A DNA stretch of 64,000 bases from Pyronema omphalodes (GCA_024516155.1 JAJJXM010000029.1:248001-312000); one strand, 5' to 3'. Shown: positions 12,501-26,782, counted from the stretch's first letter. Notes: generated by a model from the sequence alone, not told the origin. Numbers and translations: made by a program.

Positions 12501-15500
12501 CCATCATAGTAAGTGCAGCAACTTCACTCAATTGATGGTGGTCCATAACGGGCTGCTACTGGTGGGTAATCGGAAGTTATCCAAAGCCCTAAGGGCACAT
12601 ACATACTCACTTCCAGAAACTCCATCTCAAACACCGGACAGATTCCTATATTCCAGAACAGGCCACTAGTGAATACGAGTCGGTATGTATGTATCCCAAT
12701 TCACATGTGGGACCCTCTTTCATATTGGTGACGATAAAACCCGCTGTCGTTATTTAAAATCCGGAGGGGTAAAAGATAAACTTGGACAGCTCCATGATGG
12801 TGACGTTATTAATTTCTCTTCCTGGCGGAAAAATTGCCTGATTATCCTCACTTGATTCCCTTTGAGGAATTGATTTACTCTCTTTCCATGGCCATGGAAC
12901 CCGCATTCTCTCGACTCCATTCCCACCTGGACTGGATGGATGCAACCCCTCCCTCCCCCCCAAACCCGGTGGTGGTGGAACGGGATCTTGAATTCACAAA
13001 AACACGCTTATCGAACCATGAACCGCGTTCTGCCCTGCATGGAAGATTTGGGGTTGCCACGCCACGATTGACCCAGCGAGGGTTGGGTTGTGGGTTGCAA
13101 ACCACAGCAAAAAGCGGGTTAACTACGTTTAACACCACACCGTCGATCTTTGCAGACAGGATCACGCTTGTGACCGATCATCCCATTCCGTACCACAGGG
13201 GGTTGGTGGGAGGGTAGACAGGACGGGAGAGGGAGGGCAGAAGGAAGGTATGGAAAGTCAAGTTTGGCCCAGGTCAGAATGCCCATGGTTTCTGAGTTGG
13301 GCCTGGGATGGGTATCTATGTAGAAGATGGGGGGTGGGATACGGGGTAACTACGTTAACTACATTTCAGGCCACTGGCAACTGGTGACAGCACCTCACGA
13401 TCTCACTTTTAGACTTTGGTTGCCTACTTTGGTTCGGAGGCTCCGGTTCGGCAGGTCAGCATAAGCCTTTATGGGGTTGACAGTAGGGCTTGTTCGTGCT
13501 GGTTGCTGCTTGTCTTGTTTGAAGTTTGCCGACAGCGAGGACCCAGCTTTAGCAGGGCCTTTTGACAGAGCTGCGTTTGGTCGTGTTAGGGAAGGTTTGA
13601 GTGTGGAGATTTGGTTGACATTGAATTGAGTATGGTACTAGGTGTCTCTGTAGTCGGATGGTTGGTGTTATCGCCGGCGTGCACACAGCGTGTCGAGACG
13701 TGCGTTTACAGCGGCGCATCGGAGAAAAGCCATTAACTCCCAGATTACCCCAAGGCTTGGCAGGCCAAATGCTTGTTATATCTATTGGCTTGGCACTATA
13801 ATGCTTGTTATGTGGGTGTGCCATGTGCATATTTCGATTTTCCTACATCCACCACCATCGCGGAGAAGAGTGCGGTCCCTTGTTCAACGCGGCCCCTTCC
13901 CAATCTCCAATGCCCGTTTTTGTCTACCAACCCTCCGAATAGGGGTTCAATCGGCAACAACCCATGCGGCCCATGCGATACTCGAGTGATGGTTAATGAA
14001 TCTAACCGGATAACCGTTACGGAAATGATCCACCAAAGAAGCCTTCTTTTTTTCTGAGATTCCCTTCCGTCACTAAGCTGGAACGCCTAAGTAGTACTTC
14101 TTTTGGCCAAGAGATGAAGCGCGAGAACTAGAAAGAATAGATAACTTCCGAACCAACTGGATTCAAGATTTTACAGGCGGTTTGCGTAACTCAAGGCGAT
14201 GTGGGGGAGCCAATACAAATCTCAATCCAACCAACGAACGGCACTATCCGCCTAATTTTATACCAGCCGGACAAACGGGCGCTCAGAATTTGCGCGCGTG
14301 GCGAATTCTAGCGGCGGTGAGTCGTGACAGCTTGCTCAAAGCCGCACTTAATGGAACTTGTGGAGGCGGCAGATGCTGAAAGCTTCCCAAGGTACCTTGG
14401 TGATGATGACACAATAGTATTGCCACCCCGCCAAATCAACCAACTTCGCCGCCTCATCGCATGTGTAATCCCATCATAAAAACCTGGAATAGCAAACAAA
14501 CCGTCAACGATATCAGCCAGCAAAGCAGGACAACAGAAATAGTAACGGCATAAAGAATATTATAACCACGGAGGTGTAAATGCAATACAGAACATCTCCC
14601 GTGAGCCGGAACCAACTTGTAACAGCTTCGCCCTACCTTCGAGAAGTTACCTTGTTACCAGTTTCCTTTAGTTGCGGGGTACAGCCCGAAAATGTGATAG
14701 CCCAAACCATACGTATCGTCATCTTGCTGTTGTATATGTGCTATGAATTGCGGCACCTGCATAAGCTATGGTGACGAACTTAGAGAACCCTACCTGAACC
14801 CTAGGGGAATCTACTTCCTAGGGGGTCAGCTAGGACTCGGTATAATATCTTTGCGAACAGTGTAGTATATGATATACTAGATACCACCCCGTCGTTTCAG
14901 GAATATGCCGCTATATCAATTCTGCATTTTTGTGTGGTGGCCTAACATGAAGTACTGCAAGAAGCTTTGACTATATGAGAATACCTGGCTAGGAACAGGT
15001 GCGCCTGCTTTATTCTTCCAAAATAGGAAATAGAGGAACAAAATGTCTATTCACCGAGCATGCGACCCAGTAGGATAGATTGAGGATGTGTGACAGTGAC
15101 AGGTAAGTATGGGGAGACCCATCACTGTTCATCTGGTTACATACAATGACCATAGAGTAACTACTGAAAATTAATTTGGGGGTGTCGAATCGATCAACAT
15201 TTTCTAGGGCATGCCGTTTATCGGCTTGAACTTCACATATTAAGTAGATCTGACCTTGACCTGCGGGCTTTTCTTTTGAGGCGGATGTAGGAATAGTCCG
15301 CCTGGGCGTTGCCTGGGTGAGTTTACAATAATTATATGCTGTTGTGCCACTCGGTATGACTGGTTATCATTTTCTTACATGCCATATTGAGACTCTCCTA
15401 GGTCCTAGGATTCTTCTTTGGATTCCCTTGGCTCGGTTGGAAGATGGGATGTGCGCTGCGTTGAAGCAGCGGGCATTAACCGTCTTCCCGCATCAAGGCC

Positions 15501-18500
15501 AAGGAAGCTTCTTAACAATGATTTTCCTGATATTCGATCGGAGAATTTGTGCATGGTACGGGGAGACAAAAATGGATTCACAAGCCGTTAAGACCAATCT
15601 ATCCGGTACATCTCCAGATCAACGCTGTCTACTTGATTTGATTGAAGGAAAAAAGCTTGTCTGCAGTGCAACCCAGATGCGGTACATGGTATCGTAGTTT
15701 GATGGAGACTGTCATTTTAGTTTGTTGCGAGGGTATGTCTATAATTAGAGGTACATTCCATGTGTCCCAGAAAATCGATTCGTTGAGGCTTTTGATGAGG
15801 AGTGGGTTGTTTTGCGGGAATGCCGTGTTTTGGGTTTATGAGCCCCCAGTTACCGGCTGCGGGAGCCCTATGTCGAGTGACGTATGGTGGAGACATATAA
15901 TTCTGTAATCTCCAAATACGGGGACAACACATGGATATGATTATAGATTCCGCTTAAGCTCAACGTCCTCGGAAGCTGGTTCTGTAATCTCTTTGGCGTA
16001 CATACGATACCAGGATTTAATTGCCGCTAACTCACCGCAAGCCCGCAAGCCCGCGGGATGTGGGATCTGAATTGATTATTGCAGCGTTGTTGGACCCACC
16101 ACAGACCCAACTCTGTGGTATATACAAATGTGTAGGCAGTAGCTGTTTCGAGTTGATAACACAAGGAGTTGGATGCATATTTCCTTGTCCTCGCAGATAG
16201 ACCTTGTCATAGGAGAAAATGCTTAACTGGAACTGAAGCTTGACACAACGAAGTCATTGCGTATCGCGGCTAAATATCGTCATTTATCAAATCCATCAAT
16301 CAGATATGGATTACCGCGGCCTGGCATTTGGGTCCGATCACCGTTTTGTGCCATGTGTATGCTATTGTAAACGATATTTCTGCGTCATTTTACTTTACGA
16401 AAAACTTGGAATTCACATAAACGTCGTCACACATATCCGATATCTGAAGTGAGTTTAACGTCCTGTGATGGGTGTATAAATTGAGTAACCACTCCGGCAC
16501 GTCAAATTCGTATTTCCGGAGGGCTCTTAATTTCTCCCCCTATTGGCTGCATAATCTGCTAATAATTCTCCTTGAATCTGAGCAAGTTTTGTGTCTTCAG
16601 TGCTCTGACAACATTAAGCGGGGAGGGCTCCGTATGTTCGCATACACTGATCTCATTACTGTAACCCTACGCTACCGCATTCCCGTTAGACAAACTACAG
16701 CTAGAGTTGGTGTGTTACGCGCGGCTTTATGGAAGCACATATCCAGATATGGTAACGTTTTTGTGGCGGTTGCCGTACCGAGTGATCATTTCCATAAAAG
16801 TACTTAGCCCTTTCAGGTAGCTTGGCAAAGCTCGGCGAATTCGGCGACAGCTGCAATAACGTCGATCTTGATCTCATTCAATTCTATGTGTGCAACAGCC
16901 ATCTACCCACCGAAACCACACATAAAATTGTCCAACCATACCTGAATTTATCTCACCTACCATACCTATCTCGTTCGCATATGTCGGGGATTTTGCTCGT
17001 TTTCACAGGTACTACCTATCGGTTTAGCGTTCGAGAGAATAAGAAGCTCTGATAACCGTTGTGTTTTGTCCTAACTATGTAATCATCACGCCATAAAAGC
17101 ATCTGCTGCCTTGTAATATACAAGTTGCATGCGAGCTTTCCCAGGTATTGTAAAATCCCAATCGGCCCTCCCGAAACCTCAGTGCGTTATAGCTTATCTT
17201 CTCCACAACCTTGAATCCATGGTAAACACCAGCTGTTCCCTACATTATTTCCTACATCTGAAGCTGCAAATTTCGCTTCGCTTCAGCTGTGGAGTAAAGT
17301 GGTGGAATACATAGTGGCCGGCGGCGAATGTTAGTACCCGTAGTGGAGAAACGGTAAATCCCAGGGTGGGGATGACAGCCCGAGAAGCTCTATTAGTTGA
17401 AACCGCACACCGAAGGAAACTACATACAAGGGAGCCACGGCAGAATGTAAGGCGTACAACGGCATAATAATAAGGAGAACATGCATCAGGGTAAAACCTA
17501 TGATGCCATACCCTCCAGCACTTTGAATCACGTTCTCGTAGCAATGATACAAGCATACCCTACAGCCAAATCAGTTCATCACTCAGCTGAGGGGTATTTT
17601 GGACACATAAAATTAATGCCTCCAAGGGACTCAACCCATTGAACCAATGTTATCATCATCATTTCCGAGACTTGACTCCACACTTCCTTCAGCTATCTGC
17701 TGAAACTTCGTCATTACTCCTCGTGGTGTGTTGGTTCTTCCCCGGTGAATATGTCGAAGGATAAGTGGATCGGAATGTAATTGCCATGCTGTTGTAAGAC
17801 ACAAGAAAATGACAGATAGTGACTCTTTCAAGTGAGGGGGAAACATTTCGTGGAAAGATACGATATGCCGAGTGGCGCCCCGTGGCTTTCTGCTCTCGTG
17901 GCCGGTCACCGCCGCAGGCGCGATGACGCCGTGTACATAGATAATGGTTCATTATCATGGGGAGATTGTTTCTTTTTTTTTCATGCGCAGACTGGATAAG
18001 GGAACTAAAGGTTAATTTCCGGGTGAATTGCTGCAGGATAAAAGTATACATATACAGCGAACAAAGTCATGGGGAAACCATGTCGAAGTAATGATACAGT
18101 ATGACTGGCTAACAAACAAACTCTAAAACCACCTCACATCTCTGCGTTTGATGGCGCCTGTTCTTCGGAGGTATCCGAAGTTTTCCTCCCTTCAATCCCA
18201 GGGTTTGAATTAAAGATTCAAAGTAAGTATTCTAAATCGGTAACAACACAGCAATAGTACAACATTTTTATAATAATAGTATCTTGTCTAAACCATAGCC
18301 TAAGGAATTTACCTTTTATGACGTTTGAAAACAGTGGCCATTGGCCAAACAAACTTCACAAAGATGCCCACATGCTTCTATAGTCCGTTGTCTTAGATTC
18401 CCTACGTACTTTCACAACGATTACGTGTTCAAACGTCCGGTCCGTCCGCTAACAACTTCCAATTTCCGAACTTTTTTGTTCGAATTATATGTAGTTCGGA

Positions 18501-21098
18501 AGAGACCGTTTAGAGCCGGAATAACGAAGCGGCGCGGGATACATACAAAACTATCGGATGTGATCCTTGGAAATGCCGTGCCGACGGAGCCCCTCACCAG
18601 CCCCCACCGAAGTGAGGGGAAATGAGGGGCTAAATCTTCATCATAAAATATCACTCAGTACAGACTTTAGTCTGACTATCTTTTATTTCTTTATGTTGTT
18701 TGTTCTTCTTTATTTTTGGGGAGTTTATTATTAAGAAGCAGTCACGAGGATAGGATTACGAATTCTTTTTATCCCGCATAGGCTTTGAAGACCTTGAACG
18801 GTATATGATCAAAATAAACGAATGTAATGGAAAGGTAGACTATGCGAGCTAAATTTTTGTGAGATTAGGTAGTTCCTTGGGGAGTAGTAAGTACCAGCTT
18901 GATTCGTGCTGTATTTTAAAGCTACAATGTAAAAGAGAAGAATTCCACCGCAACTGCTACTCCTACTTCCATTGCTAGAATTGTATGCACCTTTCCAATG
19001 ATGAATAAAAAGTAAGGCCTTTAAACCATGTGAAAACCTCTCATATTGCACAGGTAATGGTCCGTAATACATATAATCAAATAAAAAAAAGGAACTCCGT
19101 TCCTAGGAAAAGAAAAACTACAGTATCCGGGATTCCCGTCTGGTCACCCACGACAGTACTAGCCGGACGATATCATGCTTAAATAGCGCAGAGCGGACGG
19201 GATGCGTTGTATTCATGATTCTATGACCGTAGCTATTTCTGACTCTATCATTTAGTATGAGTTCCAAAAGTAAATGTCTACTTGAGGATTTGATGAAACG
19301 AGAGGTATTGACTCCCCAGATAACATATGATGCATGCATTGATTTCTAGTTTCATTTTGATGGCCGTAGAATGAATCTTATCAGATGATATGGTGCCTCC
19401 ATGTATAATCTACCCAACCCTGTACCGGCCAGCGCTCGAGAATGGCCTTCGATCATAGAGCAGTGGTTTGCCATGATGTTTAACCCAATTTACAACCTTT
19501 AATTCATCCTAAAATATATTGTTTTGAGGCTTGAATTATGCATTCATATTATGGCTTGGCTCCCAATTATAGGTACATCCATTCGGGAGCTCTTGAACGT
19601 CGTTGATCTGCACCAAGCTTAATACACAAGCTCCACCGAGCTCCACCCTTCAGTCGAGCTCCTTCAACTCTGTACGCCAAACACACCGGCTTCTAAGCTG
19701 TTGCATGCACTGAGAATCCCCAGAGCTTGTACTCAACTAATACTTCGCTAACTTAATCTTCCCAGATAATTCTGCGGCCATTTACCATCGATTCGAACTG
19801 CCTTCAAAAGTCGGATTATCACGGAAGAGATCTAAACGCGCGAGATTTCCATCACAGACGCAAAAGGATCCGAAAGCACACATGGTTTTGACAGCAACGC
19901 ATCCTCTAGAATGCCACTCCTTAACGGCTAACCGGAGGTTTAATCCTCGTTAAAGAACTGGCCGCCGCTTGACATCACCGCCATCCCAAAAACCACCATC
20001 ACAGACGCACCAGCCGCCCAAAGCGGTGCCACTCTCCCGAGCGAACCACCTCCACCGAACGCCACTTCATCATAGTCTCCACTTCTTTAACCTTAAAGCG
20101 GCGCAAACTATTAGCCCTATCCGTGCCCCCAGCCCTAAGTCACTCACCTTAACGACATCGGCCTCCGGACCCGCGGCCATGTGGCTATGATCCACCCTAA
20201 TGATGTTCTAACTATCATAATCCTCCCGTAGAGCAGAATCATCGCAGCGCAAGCATGGTTGGCGTGACTTGATTAATTGATTAGCAGATAGATAATAGAT
20301 TACCGAAGCAACAGCGGGAGATTTGAATGACGGCTTCGTGCACTCATCGGGAATCTAGGAAATTACTATCTATGTGTATCTAAAGAATCGGGGGTTCAGA
20401 TCCGGTGCCGTGTCTCCGGAACGCCTCCATAATGTTCGTCGGGGGACAAGTGGCAAGCTATTAACGCCACTTCTCGGCATGTATGAGGGTATGTATGAGG
20501 AGGGTTCTTTTTGCCGGGGTGTGTGTACTCGCCGAAGAGCTTCGGAACAGTCGGCACAACCGGAACTTGGGAAGCGAAAGCTCTAGAGAACCTGGGCAAC
20601 ACACCCCACCCGCACGCCCTAATTCCCCAGCAGACCATCCGGTGAATATGTGAGGCATTGCGACCTACTTGCAGAAGCCGAGTTTCCCCGGCCACGTTGT
20701 CCATCTATCCCACCCCGCGACCGAAGGGTAGGTGAGGATCGGACTAGGAACGGAATTTCCCAAACAGCAGTTTGGTCCCGGCGAATCCAAGGGGGTAAAC
20801 ATTATTTCTTGAGATGCATAATTCGGCTTCTATCACCACTTAGATCAAAGCTTAATCGAACGCTAAGTTTGTAAAAGTAGTTCGTAACGCTCATTGGAGA
20901 TGTAATTTTATCAATGCGGCATGTGACAATTCATGACCCCAACTTCAACTTTCACTTTAATCCTCTCTTTTAATAATTATCAAACGAAATATGATATCAA
21001 CAGCCCCACCAACAGCCCCACCAACCCCCATGATTCTATCAATACATGCAACCAAATACAAATTACACAAACGCATAAAAAATGAAAATCCCAAAGCT
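6500..21098. other. Gene desert of about 14.6 kb
   Basis: No open frame exceeds 150 codons and none shows a recognisable domain or a convincing exon chain on either strand. Simple sequence is sparse compared with the rest of the window, and no homopolymer G or C run of 12 or more is present. Local features are a CAG tract with a degenerate short tandem repeat (7278-7420), GTAGTG and GATATGAT-type repeats near 8280-8720, and GCTGTTGTA repeats near 10460-10500. From about 9.5 to 21 kb the sequence looks like unique, possibly long-decayed DNA. Small intron-containing genes cannot be ruled out by eye. Confidence 0.55.
7278..7420. repeat. CAG tract followed by degenerate GGAACGCCTG repeat
   Basis: An imperfect CAG/CAA trinucleotide tract (7278-7315) is followed within about 15 bases by some seven degenerate units close to GGAACGCCTGC or GGAAACGTCTG. 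Open frames cross both parts in several frames, but none shows a domain, so this is treated as non-coding repeat. Confidence 0.7.
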
Positions 21099-24000
21099 TT
21101 AACCCCAAGTACCACCACCTCCACCACGTCCCTGTCTTTTCTGTGCTGATAAACGCCATGAATCATCTCCCTCACCAAATCTATTGAAGAGAGGTTGAAT
21201 GCGCTCGTTCTTTCTACGCTTAGAGAGTTCTCCTTTACCTCCACCGACTTTGAAGAATGATGGTGCTACTTCGACTGTGAAAAAGTTAGCTTCTTGTAAC
21301 GAAAAAAAAAACCCCCAAATCATGCTCTCATCACTCGTTCGAAGAAGGATGTATGATGATTGGGTGATGAGATATGAACTTACCAAGCCACTTCGGTTCA
21401 ATACTAGTAGTGCAATGCATGTATTCCTTTGTCGTCATGATGAGTGTATGAAAGATGACATGTTCCGCGGGTTTTCCAAACAGTGCCGAGCTTGGATGCA
21501 TATAAACCGAAGCACCTTCAATAAGAGTTCTATAACCTTCCGAAGGATCTTTTCTTGCAGAATTTCTAAAAAATCCACTACAAAGAGCTTGTCTAACCTT
21601 CATTGTATTCCGTCCACAACTAACAATTCGATGATTATATCTACTCATAATCATCTCTAATTGTTGTCTAACATCTTTTGCTCGCTTCATTGATCGGGCT
21701 TGGATGAAGTTTTCGAAACACCAGGGACTGGCATAGCCGTTCTGTTTCCAGGAGTTGTAGACGTTGAGTAATGTAAGATGATCTCCGTGAGGATCATGGA
21801 ATTTAGCTTTCTTTTGATCTGCTTGCTGTTGCTTTTCCTTGGGACGGTAGAAAACTGTTTGTACTGAAAGCATTGCAACAATCGAAAGAATCTCATCAGA
21901 ACAACCCATATCAACCGATGCAATTAAAACCTTTGCTAACGCAGGTTCCATGGGGAAATCGGCCATTTTGCGACCCAAGCGAGTAAGCAAACCCTCATCG
22001 TCTAACGCAGACAAAGCATACAGCTCCTCCAAAGCAGTTAACATGGTATTTGTAGGAGGAGGGTCCATAAAATCGAAATGCAGCAAGTCGTTAATTCCCA
22101 TAGCCTTAAGCATTAGAATAGTGTGAGAAAGATTCTGTCTCTGGATTTCAGGAACAGAGGTTGGAAGCATCTCGCTTTGGAAAGCGCTTTCAGTGTATAA
22201 ACGGTAACATTTTCCAGGACCGGTACGACCTGCACGACCTGCACGTTGCTTTGCCTGAGCTTGAGAAATAGGGGTGACAACGAGGGAGTCCATTCCTAGC
22301 TTGGGATCGAAGGCGTTTTGTTTTACAAAACCGGGGTCGATGACGTAATAGATTTGGTCGATTGTGATGGAGGTTTCGGCGATGTTGGTGGCGATGACAA
22401 CTTTTCTTGAGCCGGGAGGAGCAGGCTCAAAGATACGGGATTGCATCTCTGAAGGCAGGGCGGAATAGACGGGGAGAATAATAAGTTCTGGAACTGAGGG
22501 ACCAAGGGCCTTCATACGCTCGTATAAGATCTCGCATGAAGTGTCAATTTCTTCTTGTCCAGTTAAGAAGAGCAAGATATCTCCGGGAGGCTCGGACAAG
22601 TGAATCTGCATAACCGTAATGAGAGCAGCATCGAGGTAATCGGATTCGGGCTCTTTTGTGTAAAGAATTTCAACGGGGTAAGTTCTTCCGGGGATTGTGA
22701 AAATGGGACATTGGTTGAAGTAGTTTGAGAATTTCTCTGCATCCAGGGTGGCGGAGGTGACAATCAATTTGAGGTCTGGTCTCCGCTTCAAAGTTTTCTT
22801 GAGCAATCCGAAAAGGATATCAGTGGCGATGGTACGCTCGTGAGCTTCGTCCAACATGATAACGGAGTAACGCTTTAAGTCTGGGTCTAAAAGAACCTCA
22901 CGCTGAAGCATACCGTCGGTCATGTACTTGATCTTCGTATCAGGTGAGGTACAATCTTCGAAACGGATGGTATATCCAACTTCCTGACCGACTCTACATC
23001 CGACTTCCTCAGCCACACGCTTTGCCACGGACATAGCGGCAACACGACGGGGCTGAGTACAACCGATGATTCCGTGGTCTGCAAATCCCTCTTCGGCGAG
23101 GTATTGAGTGATCTGGGTTGTCTTTCCGGATCCGGTATCTCCAACAACAATCAACAGCTGGTTTTCGCGTACTGCCTTTATCAAAGAGCCTCGGAGCTTG
23201 TAAACAGGAAGCGATTCTCTCTGCTCTCTGATGGAAAGGTTTGTGATCCTTCCGAAAGAGGTATTTTTGCTCATAGTCACCCGCTTCCACTCAGGCACAT
23301 CCTGGGGAGGATTTGCGTTCGCACCTTTAAGGTCAGAAGCGAATTTATGTTCTCCAGGTGCAACCATAGGATCTTGCCATTGTGCCGCAAGATCAACCTT
23401 TTGAGCTTCTTCAGCGGCTTGGTCGGCGGCTTGTTGTTGACGAAGTTCTCGGCGTTCCTTAGCCAAAGAGGTTCCGGCCATAGCGGCACGGTTCATAGAT
23501 CCATCAGGAGCCTTAACAACACGGATGGGTGAGAGCTCTAAGGATTGTTTTGTCTGACCGGCCAAAAAGGGAGGTTCCTCTCCTCGGACTTCAATATCTA
23601 TATCCTCTTCTTCTTCAAATTCTCCCTCGCCACGGAGAGTCATATTGTATTCTTCATCGATGTCGGGGTAGTCCTTAGCAGACAATACTCCGGAGGAAAT
23701 TAATTGTTTGATCTCCCATCTTTCAGGCGAGGTCATCCGTTTCTTGGTCCGCATGGCTTTACCGTCCATATCGCCCTCGAATACAGGGACAACATTGGTG
23801 TCAAGATTTCCATACCTCTCAGATTTGCTGAGACCTTCCATATTGGCTCCTGATGCTATCCGCTTAGCAGGGTCGAGGTCGAGTCCGGTGTTTTGGTCGA
23901 CATCCTTCATGGAGAGTCCTATCCGGTCTCCTTGAACGCTAATAACCTTCACCTTAACAATTTGGTCCAGAGATAAGAGATCGGAAGGATGGTTAACCCT

Positions 24001-24957
24001 CTGCCCTTCTCTAATGGCGGACACATGGACTAATCCTACAGCATGGCGTTTGTTTCCTTGGGGCTTGACTCCGGAGAGATTTACAAATGCACCAAAGGAT
24101 TGTAGACCCGAAATTTTTCCTTCATAAACTTTGAATAGAACTGGTGCATCGTCGATTTCCGGAGTCGGTGGTCTCTTAAAATCGTCTCGTCGGCTTCGCC
24201 CTCCACCGTGCCGATTCCGATCCCGATCACTCCTTGTACTCCGACCAAATTCGTCCGTCTCCTCTCTCCTACTGCTCCTACTGGTCCGGTCTTCTTTGTC
24301 CCTCCGACTCCTTCTCCGGTCCCTAGAGCCCGATCTCGACCTCGACCTTGACCTATGCCTCCTCTTAGTCCTTCCGGGTTCATCGTACGGCGATATGCTG
24401 TGTTTCCGTTGCCTAGGCTCCTCAGTTCTAGTCTTCGCCCTTCCTGGGGCCAAACTCTCCAACATAGCAAAAGTATCGTCCACCGGTGCAGCTTTCTCAA
24501 CCTTGCTCTTCTTTTCCAACATCTCAAACGCAGCCAGGGTATCATCAATCGCGTCCTTCTTCGGCTCATTCTTAGGTTCATCATCCAGGTACTTATTACC
24601 ATCCCATGGGTCCTTATCCGGCATAGCCAATCCTCTGAAAACTCTAGCCTTTTTGTCGGTATCATCCGGTTCTTTTTCTTCGGTATCGGTTCTCTTTTTA
24701 TTCTTATGTTTCGGGTGCATAGTCAAGATCAAGCGATCTATCGTCTCGGCCAATGAGTTTGGAAACTCTACTCCAAGCGCAGCAAGCTTCCCCTTGAAGT
24801 CGGCGAATTGTGTAGGTCCGGAACATTGTTCATGTAAGTTAATGATGTATTCGGCGATTGTCTTTTCGTTTATTCCCAGATGGTTGTTAAGCTCGGTTGT
24901 GATTTTCGAGACGAGAGACAATAGCTCCAAGTTCTGAAGATCGGCGAGCGCGTCCAT
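21099..24957 (-). CDS. PRP22: PRP22-type DEAH-box pre-mRNA splicing helicase (2 exons)
   Basis: This encodes an ATP-dependent RNA helicase of 1249 aa that by homology releases spliced mRNA from the spliceosome in the nucleus. Exon 1 is 24957-21384 and exon 2 is 21274-21099. The 109-nt intron (GTAAGT donor, CACAG acceptor) restores the family's C-terminal reading KWLVEVAPSFFKV. Domain order is an N-terminal helical region, an Arg/Ser-rich stretch (about 195-256), an S1 RNA-binding domain (about 273-345) that is diagnostic of Prp22 among DEAH helicases, Walker A GDTGSGKTT near residue 603, DEAH near 702, SAT near 733, and motif VI QRAGRAGRTG near 903, followed by the ratchet/OB-fold region and a Gly-rich tail ending GGGGGTWG. 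All catalytic motifs are intact and the length is typical. The start lies 328 bp from the divergent UTP23 start. Confidence 0.97.
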
Positions 24958-25285
24958 GATGGGTGTCTCTTCTGCCGCCGAACTGGCGGTAAGCGGGGGG
25001 GTAGGAAAGGTGTATCGAAGGTCGATCTAGTCGCGTCTTTTGACTGCCGTAATGTCGTAGATATCGAAATGTGGAGTTGTTGACACGAAATCAAATCTTG
25101 TCAAGTCGCGGTGGTGTCGCGAGTCCTCAGAAACGGGCTAACATTTCCACGCTAACTACAGTAACAGCTTAGCGTAGCAACAGAGCCGCTAACGCGCGCA
25201 GACAAAAAAAGTTGCGACGAAATTCACGAAAAGCTTCACCACAAAACTGCGATAATCGGAAATCACATAACACCACACAACAAAA
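24958..25285. promoter_or_regulatory. Shared divergent promoter of PRP22 and UTP23
   Basis: Only 328 bp separate the two divergent start codons, so both promoters must lie here or overlap the 5' ends. No clear TATA box is seen. Several copies of a GCTAAC/GCTAACG-like word occur at about 25136-25195, which could be regulatory or chance. Co-regulation of a splicing and a ribosome-biogenesis gene is plausible but inferred only from position. Confidence 0.5.
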
Positions 25286-26344
25286 ATGAGAGGAAAGAGA
25301 TCAAAGGCTTACAAGAAGCTGATGGGCGCGTACCATCAGACTTTTGGTTTCCGCGAGCCTTACCAAGTGTTGTGTAAGTGATTCCTCTCTCTGAAGATGT
25401 GCGACGAGCAATTGAAGGAAGAGAAAGCTAATAGTTGGCCCAATAGTGGACTCCGAAATGGTTAAAGAAGCTACAAAGTGTACCATGGAAATTCCTGCTG
25501 CTCTCGAGAGAACTTTGCGCGGAAAAGTCAAGCCCAGTTCGTTCTGCCTACATCCAGTTTAACTGTATTCTCACAGCTGAACCTCGACTGACCTTCCCCA
25601 GTGATCACCCAGTGCTCAATCCGTCACCTCTACAAGCTCTCCTCTGACGAGTACCCGAACCGTAATAAATGCATCGACATTGCAAAATCCTTCGAGCGCA
25701 GAAGATGTAACCACCACGAGCTCGAGGAGCCATTACCAGAGAAGGAGTGTATCGAGAGTGTATCACTCAAGAACGGACAAAACAAGCATAAATACGTCAT
25801 CGCAGCCCAGGATAAGGATATCAAGCACCTGTTCAAGGAGATTCCAGGAGCACCAACTATCATCATCAAGAGATCCGTTATGTTGCTGGAGCCCATGAAT
25901 GAGATTAGTAAGAGGCTGAGGGAGCGTGCCGAGAGAGACAAGTTCAAGAAGGGAATTGTGGATGCTAGAACTGCCGTCAAGAGGAAGAGAGAGGATGATG
26001 ATGAGATGGATATTGACGAAAAATCGGATGCTGAAGGAGAGGATGGAGATGCGCCCAAGCCCGCGGAGGAGAAGAAGAAAAAGAAGAAGAAGGGACCCAA
26101 GGGACCCAACCCCCTCAGTGTGAAGAAGAAGAAGACTCCTGGAGCTGCAGGTCAGGCAAAGCCAAAGCCTGCGGGAGCAGCAGCAGCAACAGGTGGTGCG
26201 GATTCACAGGCAAAGAAGAAGAGAAAGAGAAAGCACGCTTCCGCAAAAGCTGGAGAGGGCGCATCAGAGTCTAAAGGAGCTTCGGAAAGTGCACCAGCTG
26301 CCAGCAAACCCGCCCCCGCTGCTGCTGCAACGGAATCAGCATAA
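25286..26344 (+). CDS. UTP23: UTP23-like rRNA-processing protein (3 exons)
   Basis: This encodes a small-subunit processome protein of 306 aa, by homology nucleolar and needed for early 18S rRNA processing through snR30/U17. Exons are 25286-25373, 25447-25536 and 25602-26344. The introns are 73 nt (GTAAGT...ATAG) and 64 nt (GTTCGT...CCAG). The joined frame reads through family motifs: MRGKRSKAYKK at the N-terminus, FGFREPYQVL, then KPMITQCSIRHLY across the second junction. The PIN-like fold occupies about residues 1-150, with the zinc-binding set C83, C95, H97/H98 and C109 around FERRRCNHH. The C-terminal half is an acidic patch, then a Lys-rich tail containing GPNPLSVKKKK, a Utp23 signature. 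The GTTCGT donor of intron 2 is unusual, but the frame leaves little choice. Length is in the family range. Confidence 0.95.
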
Positions 26345-26782
26345 AATGGAGTTTTGTTTGTTTTACTAATAGTTAATCTGACGAGCGTCATGTTGGGTCT
26401 CAAAAGTTTTGTATATATTGGAGTTATTACCGGACTTGTATTTCTATGGGATGATGGTGTTGGGCCCGCAGTTTGAAAGCAAAAGCAGATATCATTTCGA
26501 GTTTGCGCCTAGCCAATCGAATTGCTTTATTTTGACAAGTAACTCGGATTTCCTCTTCTATGATGTATTTCATGTATCCCCAATTCTCCGGTAACGTAAA
26601 TAATTATATAAACCCTCATTCATCTATCTCCAAAGAATATCGACGACCTTTAACCTGCGTATGCACGGTCATTTATACCCCAACGCGCTACTAACCGAGC
26701 ACGGGATCTAGCGCCCCACCAGCTCTCTCGCATCATCGTCATCTCCCAAACCTCCTCGCGCACAACCCTCACAACTGCAAAA
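26345..26782. other. UTP23-ATG6 intergenic
   Basis: This 438-bp spacer must hold the UTP23 3' untranslated region and polyadenylation signals and the ATG6 promoter. It is AT-rich in its middle (about 26500-26640). No further gene is seen. Confidence 0.6.

Noticed and set aside
24131..24937. A 268-codon plus-strand frame
   Set aside because: It is the antisense shadow of the Arg/Ser-rich and N-terminal part of PRP22.
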